DNA of 64,000 nt from NCBI RefSeq assembly GCF_000009945.1, contig NC_007899.1, positions 992,001 to 1,056,000 of the forward strand, written 5' to 3'. The DNA comes from Chlamydia felis Fe/C-56. Its GTDB lineage: Bacteria; Chlamydiota; Chlamydiia; Chlamydiales; Chlamydiaceae. Shown here piece by piece: positions 35,188 through 44,468 of this stretch; positions within the stretch are counted from its first letter, which is position 1, and every line of letters starts with the position of its first letter. The position numbers were made by a program, and so were the translations under genes. A model generated the notes under the pieces. The model did not search any database. It was not told where the DNA came from and worked only from the letters and a program-made list of their open reading frames with translations.

Positions 35188-35448
35188 ATGCTCATTCGCT
35201 TATTTTTTGGTATTCCACTAACTAAAGAACTACGGGGAATTCATCAGACTCCCCTAACCGTGGCAATCTTTCAAAGAAAAGAATACCTAGGAATCTATAG
35301 TCCTGCGGAGCCTTCTTTACATGTTGTAAATCTTGAAAGATATTATCGCCAAGCACAAGAAATCCTGGAGAAGACAACTCAAGGCAGGCATCTCTCTAAC
35401 AAAGAGATATCTTTGATTGTTTTCCCAGAAATTCTCATCGGAAAGTAA
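35188..35448 (+). CDS. Small conserved hypothetical protein
   Basis: 86 residues from ATG 35188; a TTG at 35149 in the same frame is inside a likely promoter, so I do not use it. The protein has a compact alpha/beta pattern (TPLTVAIFQRKEYLGIYSP, HVVNLERYYRQAQEILEKTT, ISLIVFPEILIG) without export signal. I do not recognise the family. The possible transcription start only a few bases before the ATG would make this a nearly leaderless message. Confidence 0.6.
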   Translation: MLIRLFFGIPLTKELRGIHQTPLTVAIFQRKEYLGIYSPAEPSLHVVNLERYYRQAQEILEKTTQGRHLSNKEISLIVFPEILIGK

Positions 35449-35487
35449 ATTTAAAATAAAAAGACGACCTTTCTTCCCTTTTCCCAA

Positions 35488-35517
35488 TGAGTTGATAGAT
35501 ATCCATCTATCAACTCA
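35488..35517. terminator. Strong hairpin between convergent genes, without U-tract
   Basis: TGAGTTGATAGAT-atcc-ATCTATCAACTCA is a perfect 13-bp stem with a 4-nt loop, between the small plus-strand gene and the minus-strand rho gene. Neither strand has a U-run after it. It may act as a bidirectional stop or 3'-end stabiliser. The rest of the 258-nt interval has only a small ATTGAT/ATCAAT repeat. Confidence 0.45.
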
Positions 35518-35706
35518 ACAAAAAGAGTATAAGACCCTTGAATTGATAAGATCAATCACTTCAGGATTTTCACCGAATCATAGGCATGATTAGGAACAGT
35601 AATGAGCGAGAATCTGATCCGATAACGGCCTGACAACTATGTCAGCAAGCTTCTCTCCTATCATTTCGGATACTTTCCACAAGCAGAAACACAATAAGCT
35701 TATCGT

Positions 35707-37101
35707 TTATTCTTTTAAAGAAAGCAAAAATTCTGCATTGCTATTTGTCTTTTTTAATCTACCCAATAACAAATGCATAGCATCTATAGCGGTAAGATCG
35801 GCTATCGCCTGACGGAAGAGATACACCTTTTCTAATTCACTAGGATGATAAAGTAGCTCTTCTTTTCTTGTGCCGCTCTTAATGAGATCAATAGCAGGAT
35901 AAGTTCTTCGATCAGAAAGACGACGATCCAGCACAAGTTCCATGTTTCCTGTACCTTTGAATTCTTCAAAAATCACTTCGTCCATTCTAGAGCCCGTATC
36001 AATCAGCGCTGTAGCTAAAATGGTTAATGATCCCCCACCCTCAATATTTCTGGCGGCTCCGAAGAATCTCTTTGGTTTATGTAGAGCGCTGGCGTCCACA
36101 CCACCTGTTAAAATTTTTCCTGAATGCGGTTGTACGGTATTGTAAGCTCGAGCTAAGCGTGTAATAGAATCGAGAAGAATCACAACATCCTTTCCGTGTT
36201 CAACTAGACGTCGAGCCTTTTCTATAACCATTTCCGCAACTTGAATGTGTCTTTCGGGTTGTTCATCAAATGTAGAAGCCACAACTTCACCACGCACCTG
36301 ACGAATCATGTCTGTAACTTCTTCAGGTCGTTCGTCGATGAGCAGAACGATTAAAACAATATCTGGATTATTAACGGCAATAGCATGCGCTATGCTTTGT
36401 AAGATTACAGTCTTTCCAGAACGTGGAGGAGCGACAATAAGTCCTCTTTGACCTTTCCCAATGGGAGCCGTAAGATCCAATACCCTTTCTGCAAGGTGCT
36501 CTTTCCCCATTTCCATAACAATTCTTTCATTAGGATAGAGAGGAGTTAAGTTTTCAAATAAAACTCGTTCCTTGGCTTTATCTGGGGTAGATCCATTAAT
36601 TTTATCTACTTTTAATAAGGCAAAATACTTTTCCTTCTCTTTTGGAGAACGTATAGTCCCTATAATTGTGTCTCCCTTTTTCAAATCAAATCTGCGGATC
36701 TGAGCGGGAGAAACATAAATATCTTCAGCTGAGGGGAGGTAGTTATAAGTAGGAGATCTTAAAAAACCAAACCCGTCGGGAAGCACTTCTAAGACCCCTT
36801 CTCCAATTAGAAGCTCATCGGAACGCTCCGATTTTGCTTTAACAATCTCAAAGACCACTTGAGATTTAGTAAGAGACCCAATGTTCTTCACTCCATATTG
36901 ACGAGCCAATATGTTAAGCTCTTCAATTCCCATCCTTTGCAATTTGGCAATTTTGGTAATAGTTACAGGTTGATTTTCATCAACAGCCTCTGCAACTACT
37001 GCACATTCTCCTGCAAAAGATTTCTCTTGCAACACAGGACACGTATGTTTTTTATTCTCTTTCACCTTTGGCAAGACTTCTGAAGAACGTTCTTCTTTCA
37101 T
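35707..37101 (-). CDS. rho: Transcription termination factor Rho
   Basis: 464 residues. Order: a basic, low-conservation lead of about 50 residues; a Rho N-terminal domain ([20 protein letters not shown]); the RNA-binding cold-shock-like domain ([20 protein letters not shown]); and the ATPase core with Walker [14 protein letters not shown], Walker [17 protein letters not shown] and [20 protein letters not shown]. The hexameric helicase ends transcription at unstructured C-rich sites. It overlaps coaE as ATGA. Confidence 0.96.
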   Translation of the reverse strand: MKEERSSEVLPKVKENKKHTCPVLQEKSFAGECAVVAEAVDENQPVTITKIAKLQRMGIEELNILARQYGVKNIGSLTKSQVVFEIVKAKSERSDELLIGEGVLEVLPDGFGFLRSPTYNYLPSAEDIYVSPAQIRRFDLKKGDTIIGTIRSPKEKEKYFALLKVDKINGSTPDKAKERVLFENLTPLYPNERIVMEMGKEHLAERVLDLTAPIGKGQRGLIVAPPRSGKTVILQSIAHAIAVNNPDIVLIVLLIDERPEEVTDMIRQVRGEVVASTFDEQPERHIQVAEMVIEKARRLVEHGKDVVILLDSITRLARAYNTVQPHSGKILTGGVDASALHKPKRFFGAARNIEGGGSLTILATALIDTGSRMDEVIFEEFKGTGNMELVLDRRLSDRRTYPAIDLIKSGTRKEELLYHPSELEKVYLFRQAIADLTAIDAMHLLLGRLKKTNSNAEFLLSLKE

Positions 37102-37706
37102 AATGCTCCCTTTAAAGCGTAAAAATATTCTTCAACTTTATGACGTAATTCTTCTTTAGTTCCGTTATTTTCTATAATAATATCAGCATGCATCATTTTT
37201 TCTTCATTAGAAGAAAACCGCGCACACCTTTGATAAAAATTTAAATCAGAACAATTAGTTTTTCTGGTAAACCTTTCCCTACGAGTATTCTCATCGGCTG
37301 TAATAAGAATTACACGATCAAACTTGTTCGCATACTGTATTTCATACAACAAAGGCACCTCAGCAATGAACAGAGGATATTTGTTCTCCTTGGCGACCAG
37401 ACAATACTGTTCTTCAATTATTCGACAAACTTCAGGATGTAGAATTGCTTCTAAAGCTTGTAGAAGAACTAAATTATCAAAAACTTTTTCTGCTATGACT
37501 TTCCTATCGAATGCATTGTCAACAACAACATCAGAACCCAGAAGATCTATAACGCGATGACCTATATGCGAGTGAGGAACAAGGAAACTATGCGAAACTT
37601 TATCAGCACTAATTACATAAGCTCCCAGATCTTGAAAAACCCTACAAGCTTCAGTCTTTCCTGAAGAGAGATCCCCTGTAATAGAAACTTTTAACAAGTC
37701 TAACAT
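37098..37706 (-). CDS. coaE: Dephospho-CoA kinase
   Basis: 202 residues. Last step of coenzyme A synthesis. P-loop [19 protein letters not shown], DxD-like [14 protein letters not shown], and [19 protein letters not shown] near the C-terminus are typical. ATG at 37706 lies within the end of polA (7-nt overlap) and is preferred to an upstream TTG. Part of a polA-coaE-rho run with overlapping ends. Confidence 0.9.
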   Translation of the reverse strand: MLDLLKVSITGDLSSGKTEACRVFQDLGAYVISADKVSHSFLVPHSHIGHRVIDLLGSDVVVDNAFDRKVIAEKVFDNLVLLQALEAILHPEVCRIIEEQYCLVAKENKYPLFIAEVPLLYEIQYANKFDRVILITADENTRRERFTRKTNCSDLNFYQRCARFSSNEEKMMHADIIIENNGTKEELRHKVEEYFYALKGAL

Positions 37707-40309
37707 TCTGCCCAATTTTTTCCAATTAAGATATTCACAACTAATGGGACAGATAAAATCATTGCAGATTCCATTATATCACGCACTAAGGTTTGCATTT
37801 CTTCTTTTTCTTCTTCAGGAACTTCGAAAATTAATTCGTCATGTATCTGTAACAACATACGACTTCTCAATTTACGTTTTTCCAAGGCATCAGAGAGTTG
37901 CAGCATCGCGAGCTTTATCAATTCAGCAGCGCTACCTTGTATGCGGGTGTTAACAGCAAGACGTCCTGAAGCAGCACGAGAGTTTGAAAACTCTGTCCAA
38001 TTATCAATAATTCTTTCTCTTCCTAACAACGTCTTCACTCGTAAATTTTCACAAGCTTGACTGACCGTTTCATTAATAAAACGAGCTACGTCAGGATAAC
38101 GATCAAAATATGCATCTATTAACTTTTGAGCTTCGGAAACACTGATTTTTAAAATCTTTGACAATCCATAAGCCTGTTGCCCATAGATAATACCGAAATT
38201 TACCGTTTTTGCCTGCATGCGCTGTTGTTTCGTAACTTTTTCTAATGGCACATGAAATACTTGAGAGGCAGTAAACGTGTGCACGTCTTCTCGCGACTCA
38301 AAGGCCAATTTTAACGACTCATCTTGGCTCAAATGTGCAAGAAATCTTAACTCAATTTGAGAATAATCTGCAGATAAAAAATATGTATTCTGATGGGTAT
38401 CACAGAAAGCTTTTCTTAACAATCTTCCCCTCTCTGAGCGAATGGGAATATTTTGCAAATTTGGGTCCTGACAAGCTAGTCTACCGGTTACTGTGCCCAT
38501 TTGATTAAATGTAGGATGAATTCTAAATGTGCAGGGATCTACTTGCTTAGGAAGAGCTCTGACATATGTAGAGAGCAACTTTTCAACAGATCTAAATGCT
38601 AAAATCTTCTCAATAACATCATGTTCCCCCGTCATGGCTTCCAAAACTTCTGCTTTGGTAGATCGGGCTTTATCCACAGGTGTCAAGCCAAGCTTATTAT
38701 ATAAAACCTCTGCCAACTGCTTAGGAGATTTAATATTAAAAGGAGATCCTGCCAAGGCATAAATATCATCAGCGAGAATTGCCAATTCTTCGGATAAAAT
38801 TTTCTCAAGATTTTGAAGATCTTCCACATCTAAAGGCATTCCATTTCTTTCAATAGTGAAAAGGACCTTCTCTAGGGGCATTTCCATATTAAAAAAAATA
38901 TCTTCAATATTTTTGCTTTTCAGCTCTTTTAACAAGGTTTCTTTAATTGTGGGCAAATGAGAAACAAATTCCCCAAAATACTGAGCAGGATTAGGGGGAG
39001 ACTTCTGTATAGGCAAACTTAACTGTCCCCATTCCTTTCCGTATCTACCTGCTGAACTAACTAACCCAAGGTCGGCAAGAAGCGTTTGATAAGAGATCTT
39101 TGCTCCTCCATTGATTAAATGTTCGGCCAAGGCTAAATCTAGGGCTATATTATTAACATGAATACCTGCATTTTTTAATGCATGGCTATCTCTTTTTATG
39201 TTGTAACCATAAAATTCTGTGTCTTTTCTTCCAAAGAAGTCTTTGAGAGGTTTGATCACATCATCAGTAGCATTTTCTACATCAACATAATAGACAGAAT
39301 CATCACAGGCTAAAGCCACGCCCATTAAAGACAGAGAGGGAAGAAAGCTTCCTTTATACCCAACAGAAAAAGGGACTTTTTTCCCATGTAAAGTAGGTAG
39401 GACTTCAATAAGATTTTCACTATTATTGATAACCTCTACATATACATTGGATGCTTCCTCAACCTGTTGAACTAGAGTTTTAAAACCTTGTCGCATGTAG
39501 AAAGCATTCATTTCTTCCTGACGAATTTCATGCATGGGGAATTCTAGATCTTTTATTTCTGTAGGCAGCGGGACGTTATTGTTTAATACAGCAAGATCCT
39601 TACTCAATAATAAAATATCTTTTTGCTCTGAGAACATTTTATGAGTGGATCCGGTCAATTCATCAAGATGTTCTAAAATTCCTTCTACAGAATGATATTT
39701 TTGTAAAAGCGCTGCAGCTTTTTTAGGACCACAACCAGACACGCCCGGAATATTATCAGAAGTGTCCCCAACTAAAGCTAGGTAATCGGGAATTCTACAT
39801 GGCGGTACGCCGTAAATATTCACAACTCCATTTTCATCAATCGGGGGTTGATCTTTCCAAGGATTTATAACAACTACATTGGGACTAACTAACTGGAGTA
39901 GATCCTTATCTGCAGTACAGATACAAACTTCATAACCTTCAGCAATAGCCAGTTTTGAAACACTGGCAATTACATCGTCAGCCTCTACTCCCTCCACTTC
40001 CAAGTGGGATAGACCGAGTAAATTACAATATTCTTTAACCACAGGAATTTGTTGATAAAGATCCTCCTCTTTTTTCTCTCGATTACTTTTATAATCGGCA
40101 TAGATCTCTCTACGACTCTGTTTATTATTTGGGCCATCAAAGACGGCCACCATATGATTAGGAGAGAATTCTTTGATTAATTTATTAATAGAACGAATAA
40201 AGCCAAAAACTGCTTGCGTTCCTTTTCCAGAAGAATTTTTCATATCTGGGAGAGCAAAATACGCTCTGAAAACAAATCCTGAAGCATCTAAAATAAAAAT
40301 CTTTCGCAC
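37700..40309 (-). CDS. polA: DNA polymerase I
   Basis: 869 residues. N-terminal 5' nuclease (FILDASGFVFRAYFALP, GVEADDVIASVSK, GDTSDNIPGVSGCGPKKAAA), a middle exonuclease-like domain, and polymerase motifs DYSQIELRFLAHLS, KTVNFGIIYGQQAYGLS and LQIHDELIFEVP. The proofreading D-x-E of E. coli Pol I aligns by eye with FSVGYKGSF here, so 3'-5' exonuclease activity is probably absent. GTG start with GGAGAGA upstream. Used for repair and primer removal. Confidence 0.95.
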   Translation of the reverse strand: MRKIFILDASGFVFRAYFALPDMKNSSGKGTQAVFGFIRSINKLIKEFSPNHMVAVFDGPNNKQSRREIYADYKSNREKKEEDLYQQIPVVKEYCNLLGLSHLEVEGVEADDVIASVSKLAIAEGYEVCICTADKDLLQLVSPNVVVINPWKDQPPIDENGVVNIYGVPPCRIPDYLALVGDTSDNIPGVSGCGPKKAAALLQKYHSVEGILEHLDELTGSTHKMFSEQKDILLLSKDLAVLNNNVPLPTEIKDLEFPMHEIRQEEMNAFYMRQGFKTLVQQVEEASNVYVEVINNSENLIEVLPTLHGKKVPFSVGYKGSFLPSLSLMGVALACDDSVYYVDVENATDDVIKPLKDFFGRKDTEFYGYNIKRDSHALKNAGIHVNNIALDLALAEHLINGGAKISYQTLLADLGLVSSAGRYGKEWGQLSLPIQKSPPNPAQYFGEFVSHLPTIKETLLKELKSKNIEDIFFNMEMPLEKVLFTIERNGMPLDVEDLQNLEKILSEELAILADDIYALAGSPFNIKSPKQLAEVLYNKLGLTPVDKARSTKAEVLEAMTGEHDVIEKILAFRSVEKLLSTYVRALPKQVDPCTFRIHPTFNQMGTVTGRLACQDPNLQNIPIRSERGRLLRKAFCDTHQNTYFLSADYSQIELRFLAHLSQDESLKLAFESREDVHTFTASQVFHVPLEKVTKQQRMQAKTVNFGIIYGQQAYGLSKILKISVSEAQKLIDAYFDRYPDVARFINETVSQACENLRVKTLLGRERIIDNWTEFSNSRAASGRLAVNTRIQGSAAELIKLAMLQLSDALEKRKLRSRMLLQIHDELIFEVPEEEKEEMQTLVRDIMESAMILSVPLVVNILIGKNWAEC

Positions 40310-40339
40310 CGATTCTCTCCGCTTTCTAATTAATCAGAA

Positions 40340-41341
40340 TCATGAAGCCAAGTAATAAAATGTACTTGTGGAATTCTCTAGATTAGGCAGTAGTTCATGT
40401 TGAATCTTCCCTGTAATTAATGGACTGTTAGTTATTGAAGACATAACTTTTTTCAACCAACCATCACTTCCTAAACCAATTACACGGTAGTTATTTTCAA
40501 TTTTACAATCAGAAACTAAATCCTGAATCACTTGTTGCTTAGTAACATTTACGACATCAACATAACCTTCTTCTAAAGCTTTTTCTGGAGAGTATAAACG
40601 TGCGCCCAAAACGCTAACCAATTTATCTTTGGTTAGCAGCGGTCGATTCGTTACAACAACATCAACAAATTGGCCATAAAGATAATTTATAACCTCTTGT
40701 CGGATTTCACGATCCTTAGTTGTCCATTCCGTATAGGGATTCATGGGAGCTTTATCTTTTCCGGCTGTTAGCAAATCACTTTGCACTCCGTAACGAGATA
40801 AACCTTCTTTTACATTAAAATATGGTCCGGAAAGCACTCCTACAGACCCTATCAAAGAGGAAGATGTGGAATAAATTTTATCCGCAGCGCAGGCAACATA
40901 ATATCCACCGGAAGCACACAGGCCATTTACAAATACATAAATGGGACAATTTGTACGTTGTTTCCAGAATTGAATTACTGAGTACGTACGAGCAATTTCG
41001 AAAACTTCCCCCCCAGGACAATCCATATCAATAATTATACCCTTCACTCTGTCTTTATATGGGGCAGAATCTAGTGTCGTAATGGCATCTTGAAGGATTC
41101 TTGCTGTATGTTTGGCCGAAGAGATAACATCCTTCATCTCTAACACAGCTATAATTGGCGCATCTTTGCCAAGATCTTTTACTTCTCCCCTAGCATCAGG
41201 CATATTCACAAATTGAGAATCATTCATTCCAGAAGTAGAAACAACTAACATCACAGTAACTAAGAAGGCGAGAATCACCCCCAGAGACAAACCCACAATC
41301 GCAAGGAAGCCTTTAGACAAGAAATGCCAAAACGTTTTCAT
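40340..41341 (-). CDS. sohB: Signal peptide peptidase SppA/SohB-type serine protease
   Basis: 333 residues from ATG 41341 (an ATG at 41356 is also possible). One N-terminal membrane anchor (FLAIVGLSLGVILAFLVTVML). The S49 protease domain shows the oxyanion turn MDCPGGEVFEIA, the nucleophile Ser in CASGGYYVACAADKI and the general-base Lys in GKDKAPMNPYTEW. It cleaves leftover signal peptides or membrane proteins. Sits just upstream of polA on the same strand. Confidence 0.88.
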   Translation of the reverse strand: MKTFWHFLSKGFLAIVGLSLGVILAFLVTVMLVVSTSGMNDSQFVNMPDARGEVKDLGKDAPIIAVLEMKDVISSAKHTARILQDAITTLDSAPYKDRVKGIIIDMDCPGGEVFEIARTYSVIQFWKQRTNCPIYVFVNGLCASGGYYVACAADKIYSTSSSLIGSVGVLSGPYFNVKEGLSRYGVQSDLLTAGKDKAPMNPYTEWTTKDREIRQEVINYLYGQFVDVVVTNRPLLTKDKLVSVLGARLYSPEKALEEGYVDVVNVTKQQVIQDLVSDCKIENNYRVIGLGSDGWLKKVMSSITNSPLITGKIQHELLPNLENSTSTFYYLAS

Positions 41342-41420
41342 AAATACCCGTAACATCAAAAATTTATAGAATAAATAAAATAAAGTATGTGAGGGGAAGC
41401 TTAAAGATCAAAAAAAATAT

Positions 41421-41446
41421 GAATAAAAAGGGCTTAAAAGCCCTTT
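41421..41446 (-). terminator. Intrinsic terminator after npt2
   Basis: Minus-strand AAAGGGCTT/AAGCCCTTT stem (9 bp) followed by TTATTC, four bases past the npt2 stop. A clear Rho-independent terminator. Confidence 0.75.
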
Positions 41447-41449
41447 AAA

Positions 41450-43099
41450 CTATAGAGTAGCAACTTCTTCTTTAGCAGAATTTTCTCCAGAAGTTCTACT
41501 GACAGCCAAGTCAGATACCATTGGATCAGCATCCGCGTTTTCATCAACGACAGCAGCTTCTTTAGCGTTGTATTCTTTTCCTATAAAAGCAACAACACCA
41601 ATCCAAATTACCATAATAACAAGAAGCACTACGGCAATAACATTGAGACTTGCAGCTACAGAAGAAAAGATAATCAATAGCCCTTGATAAATCAACGAGC
41701 CCCCTGATTTCCCTACTCGAGATACCACACCATCAATGGCGGCCTTACCAAAGTTTTTCTGATCATTGGGTAACGGAATAAACGCCATTTCTTTAGTCTG
41801 ATCAAAGAAGGTAAATTTAGCAGAACGTGCAAATACGTTTTGCATCCCTCCCATCCAAGCCGCTATGGCCAAAGGAGCCATGTTAAAAAAACCACCGAAA
41901 ATCATGACGTCTTTCTTTACAGCAAATACAGCTCCAAAGAATAGCAGACCAGTGATTAGCATAACAACGGGGGTAGTCAATGCTCCAGCTGTCCAACCCC
42001 ATTTTCGGATACTCTGTCCTGTCAGGAAAAGAGCAGCGAAAACAGATACAATCCCTGTCAAAGTTGTAATCCTACTCATGTAACTGCTGAATTCAACATG
42101 GGAGCTATAAATCTGACTGACTTGGTCTTTCCAAACGACTTCGAATAAGTGAATGACAAGGTTATAGGATAAAACTATAACAGCTAAGCCTAGCAAGTAA
42201 CGAGAACGAATAAGATAGAGGAAAAGACTTTTTGCTTTGGTTTTGGTTTTTTTCTTAGCCTTTACACTAGCCACGCTTTCTTCAATCTGAGGAATAGCTT
42301 CTTCCGGAGCTTCAGAAGAAATGGCTGTTGAGAAGTGATAAGAATTTTGTGTCAGGATATGAACCTTTCTATATAGCCAAATCATACATAACCCAGCTAA
42401 AACAATTAACATTGTGAGGTTCATCATAATTTCATGCCACCGATCCTTAACAAAAGGAAGAGAGCAGAGAGAATTTTTGCTCATCCAATAGGAAATTTCA
42501 CCGGCAAATATAGAAGCAAGATTCAGCCCAGTATTAATTAAGGAGTAAAACCTTCCAGCTTCTCTTACGCTGGTCACTTCGTTGGCCAACCCCCAAAAGA
42601 GAGTTGAAAGAACTACGGAGCTCCAAAGCTCCGACATTACGTAGTAAAGGCTATAACTCCAATAGCGAATCATTACAATGAATCCGCGCAATCCTGTAGG
42701 CAGTATGTCTTGTAGTTTATTTGCCAAGGAATGCAAATGTAGAGCATCCCCCAAAGGATAAATCACTACGGCAAATAGGAAAAAGAAACCAAGAAAAGCA
42801 CCTATGAAAGAGTAGAAAACTGTGTCTCTTGGACACCGACTACTTAACCAACCATAGACCATAGTGACGATAACGGCTCCAGGGACTATCCCCCACACCT
42901 TCAAGAACGGTATAACTTCTGCACCCGCATCAGACCCGACCACCACTAAAGTATCTTTCATACTTTTAAGGAGGCAATAATTAAATCCTACGAAAAAGGC
43001 TAACCAGAAAAGAGGAAAAAATTTTGGGAACTCTGATCGATATATGGGGCAGAAGTACGCCCGCAGTCTTGAAAAGGATTTCATCTCTGATGACTGCAT
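41450..43099 (-). CDS. npt2: Nucleotide transporter, Npt/Tlc ATP-ADP translocase family (Npt2-like)
   Basis: 549 residues with about 12 membrane spans ([20 protein letters not shown] and so on). The N-terminal [14 protein letters not shown] with K-x-x-K-D-T and the [21 protein letters not shown] span are diagnostic. In C. trachomatis, Npt1 swaps ATP for ADP and Npt2 imports nucleotides with protons. The position upstream of sppA/polA matches npt2. A basic linker of about 20 residues ([13 protein letters not shown]) splits the two halves. AAGGAG before the ATG and a good terminator after it suggest a single-gene transcript. Confidence 0.9.
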   Translation of the reverse strand: MQSSEMKSFSRLRAYFCPIYRSEFPKFFPLFWLAFFVGFNYCLLKSMKDTLVVVGSDAGAEVIPFLKVWGIVPGAVIVTMVYGWLSSRCPRDTVFYSFIGAFLGFFFLFAVVIYPLGDALHLHSLANKLQDILPTGLRGFIVMIRYWSYSLYYVMSELWSSVVLSTLFWGLANEVTSVREAGRFYSLINTGLNLASIFAGEISYWMSKNSLCSLPFVKDRWHEIMMNLTMLIVLAGLCMIWLYRKVHILTQNSYHFSTAISSEAPEEAIPQIEESVASVKAKKKTKTKAKSLFLYLIRSRYLLGLAVIVLSYNLVIHLFEVVWKDQVSQIYSSHVEFSSYMSRITTLTGIVSVFAALFLTGQSIRKWGWTAGALTTPVVMLITGLLFFGAVFAVKKDVMIFGGFFNMAPLAIAAWMGGMQNVFARSAKFTFFDQTKEMAFIPLPNDQKNFGKAAIDGVVSRVGKSGGSLIYQGLLIIFSSVAASLNVIAVVLLVIMVIWIGVVAFIGKEYNAKEAAVVDENADADPMVSDLAVSRTSGENSAKEEVATL

Positions 43100-43334
43100 A
43101 GACTCCTTCCCAAAATTATAGAGTATAAAGTGTTGTAAACAGATGATAAATCATGCCTGAAAGACTTTGAACCCGTGAAGTTCTCATGATACTTGTTGCA
43201 GAGCAAACGGCAAGGCATATTTTAAAAGACGTTGACAAATGTAAAGGACCATTGTAGCGAAACCCCGCCTAAAATACAAGTTGTTCCTATGAGATACCCC
43301 GCTCTTTTTCTAAAGAAAAAACTTGTCGAAACAT

Positions 43335-43841
43335 TTAATCGAGACATTGCTTTCTGTAGTCTATCACTCTTTCTAGGAAATAAAGAAATCCAAGAATAAT
43401 TAGAGGCATCAACCCAAATACAGGAATCTGCAGCCCGGCGGTAACTCCAAGCAAAATAATAAATTGAGCCACTGTAAAAATCTTTCCAAAGAAAAGAGCT
43501 CGGTAATCGTATCCTCTCCACCCCCTAACAACAGAGAGATAGATGGCAAATAGAACAAGAAAAATGTCTCTAGCAAAAATAAGGAGCAGGTGCTCTGGAG
43601 AAAGAGATCTTTCCCAATAAAGGATGGCAACGCAAACAAAAACAAAGAACTTATCAGTAAGCGGGTCCAGCATGGAACCGAAACGACTGGTAGCCTTATA
43701 ACGACGAGCAAGATATCCATCTAGAACATCGCTAGCCATAGCCCCAAGAATCACCAACAAACGCAAGTGTATCTTTTCTTGGTAAAAGAACAGGGCTAGC
43801 CATATACGTGATAGAGAAAGTAAGTTACAAAATTGTCTCAT
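43335..43841 (-). CDS. pgsA: CDP-alcohol phosphatidyltransferase (PgsA-type)
   Basis: 168 residues with about four membrane spans. The family motif D-G-x2-A-R-x8-G-x3-D-x3-D reads DVLDGYLARRYKATSRFGSM followed by LDPLTDK. The most likely role is phosphatidylglycerophosphate synthesis. Chlamydiae usually have a second related gene, so the substrate is not certain. Confidence 0.85.
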   Translation of the reverse strand: MRQFCNLLSLSRIWLALFFYQEKIHLRLLVILGAMASDVLDGYLARRYKATSRFGSMLDPLTDKFFVFVCVAILYWERSLSPEHLLLIFARDIFLVLFAIYLSVVRGWRGYDYRALFFGKIFTVAQFIILLGVTAGLQIPVFGLMPLIILGFLYFLERVIDYRKQCLD

Positions 43842-44053
43842 GGTTTTGGCTAACGCGATCTTTTTAAGGAATCTTAATATAATCTAAAAGAGCTTATTAT
43901 AGGATAAGCCGAGTCTACAGGCAAGAAGAGAGTGCTTCTCCTTTACGACCATCTCCCAGATTACCTTATATTGATACCTATTTGATATTTTAGAAAAATT
44001 TTAAAGAAAAAGAGCAGCAGACTAACTTTATTGTGGTCCTTATTGGGAAAAAT

Positions 44054-44141
44054 CGGAAAGAGAGGGATTCGAACCCTCGGTACCCTTTAGGGGTACGCGT
44101 CCTTAGCAGGGACGTACTTTCGACCACTCAGTCATCTTTCC
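44054..44141 (-). tRNA. tRNA-Ser (anticodon GCU)
   Basis: Acceptor GGAAAGA/TCTTTCC, anticodon stem CGTCC/GGACG around CTGCTAA (anticodon GCT). Long variable arm GTACCCCTAAAGGGTAC as in Ser tRNAs. 88 nt. Confidence 0.95.
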
Positions 44142-44468
44142 TTATTAGAGGCGCATCTAGAAGTTCCCAATTGAAAAACTTTTGCCACCTTCTTGTTCAA
44201 TAAATTAGAATAATTCCTATCTTTAATGAAAGCAAGTTAACTTTTAGCTCTATAGCTTCTGCCCCTTAGGCCGAATAATAAAAGAGCAAAGCAAACCAAG
44301 AATTTGCTCTAAAAGAAGAGACTCATTCTATTGCAAGTGAGTATTAGTGATCTAGTAATTTCTACTCCGCTTTCTTCGAGATTTCCCCGCAAGTCCCACC
44401 CAAACTTTATCGTCTCCCCGAACCTTATAACTTGAGCATATATTTTCGATATCCTAACCTGATCTCGA
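44142..44468. other. Intergenic region upstream of dnaB, possible minus-strand small RNA
   Basis: 327 nt with no protein gene. Contains an intrinsic terminator that acts on the minus strand (see 44270-44310) but no minus-strand gene ahead of it. The minus strand between about 44450 and 44310 would be the body of a short RNA. The dnaB promoter should also lie near 44420-44460; TTGAGC there has no good partner box. Confidence 0.4.
44270..44310 (-). terminator. Orphan intrinsic terminator
   Basis: Minus-strand AGAGCAAA-12 nt-TTTGCTCT (8-bp stem, arms at 44303-44310 and 44283-44290) followed by TTTATTATT. On the plus strand the arm is followed by A-rich sequence, so it is one-directional. Nothing coding on the minus strand leads into it. 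Confidence 0.55.

Noticed and set aside
43222-43720. Alternate minus-strand frames over pgsA
   Set aside because: They overlap the pgsA frame, which has the complete CDP-alcohol transferase motif and membrane pattern.
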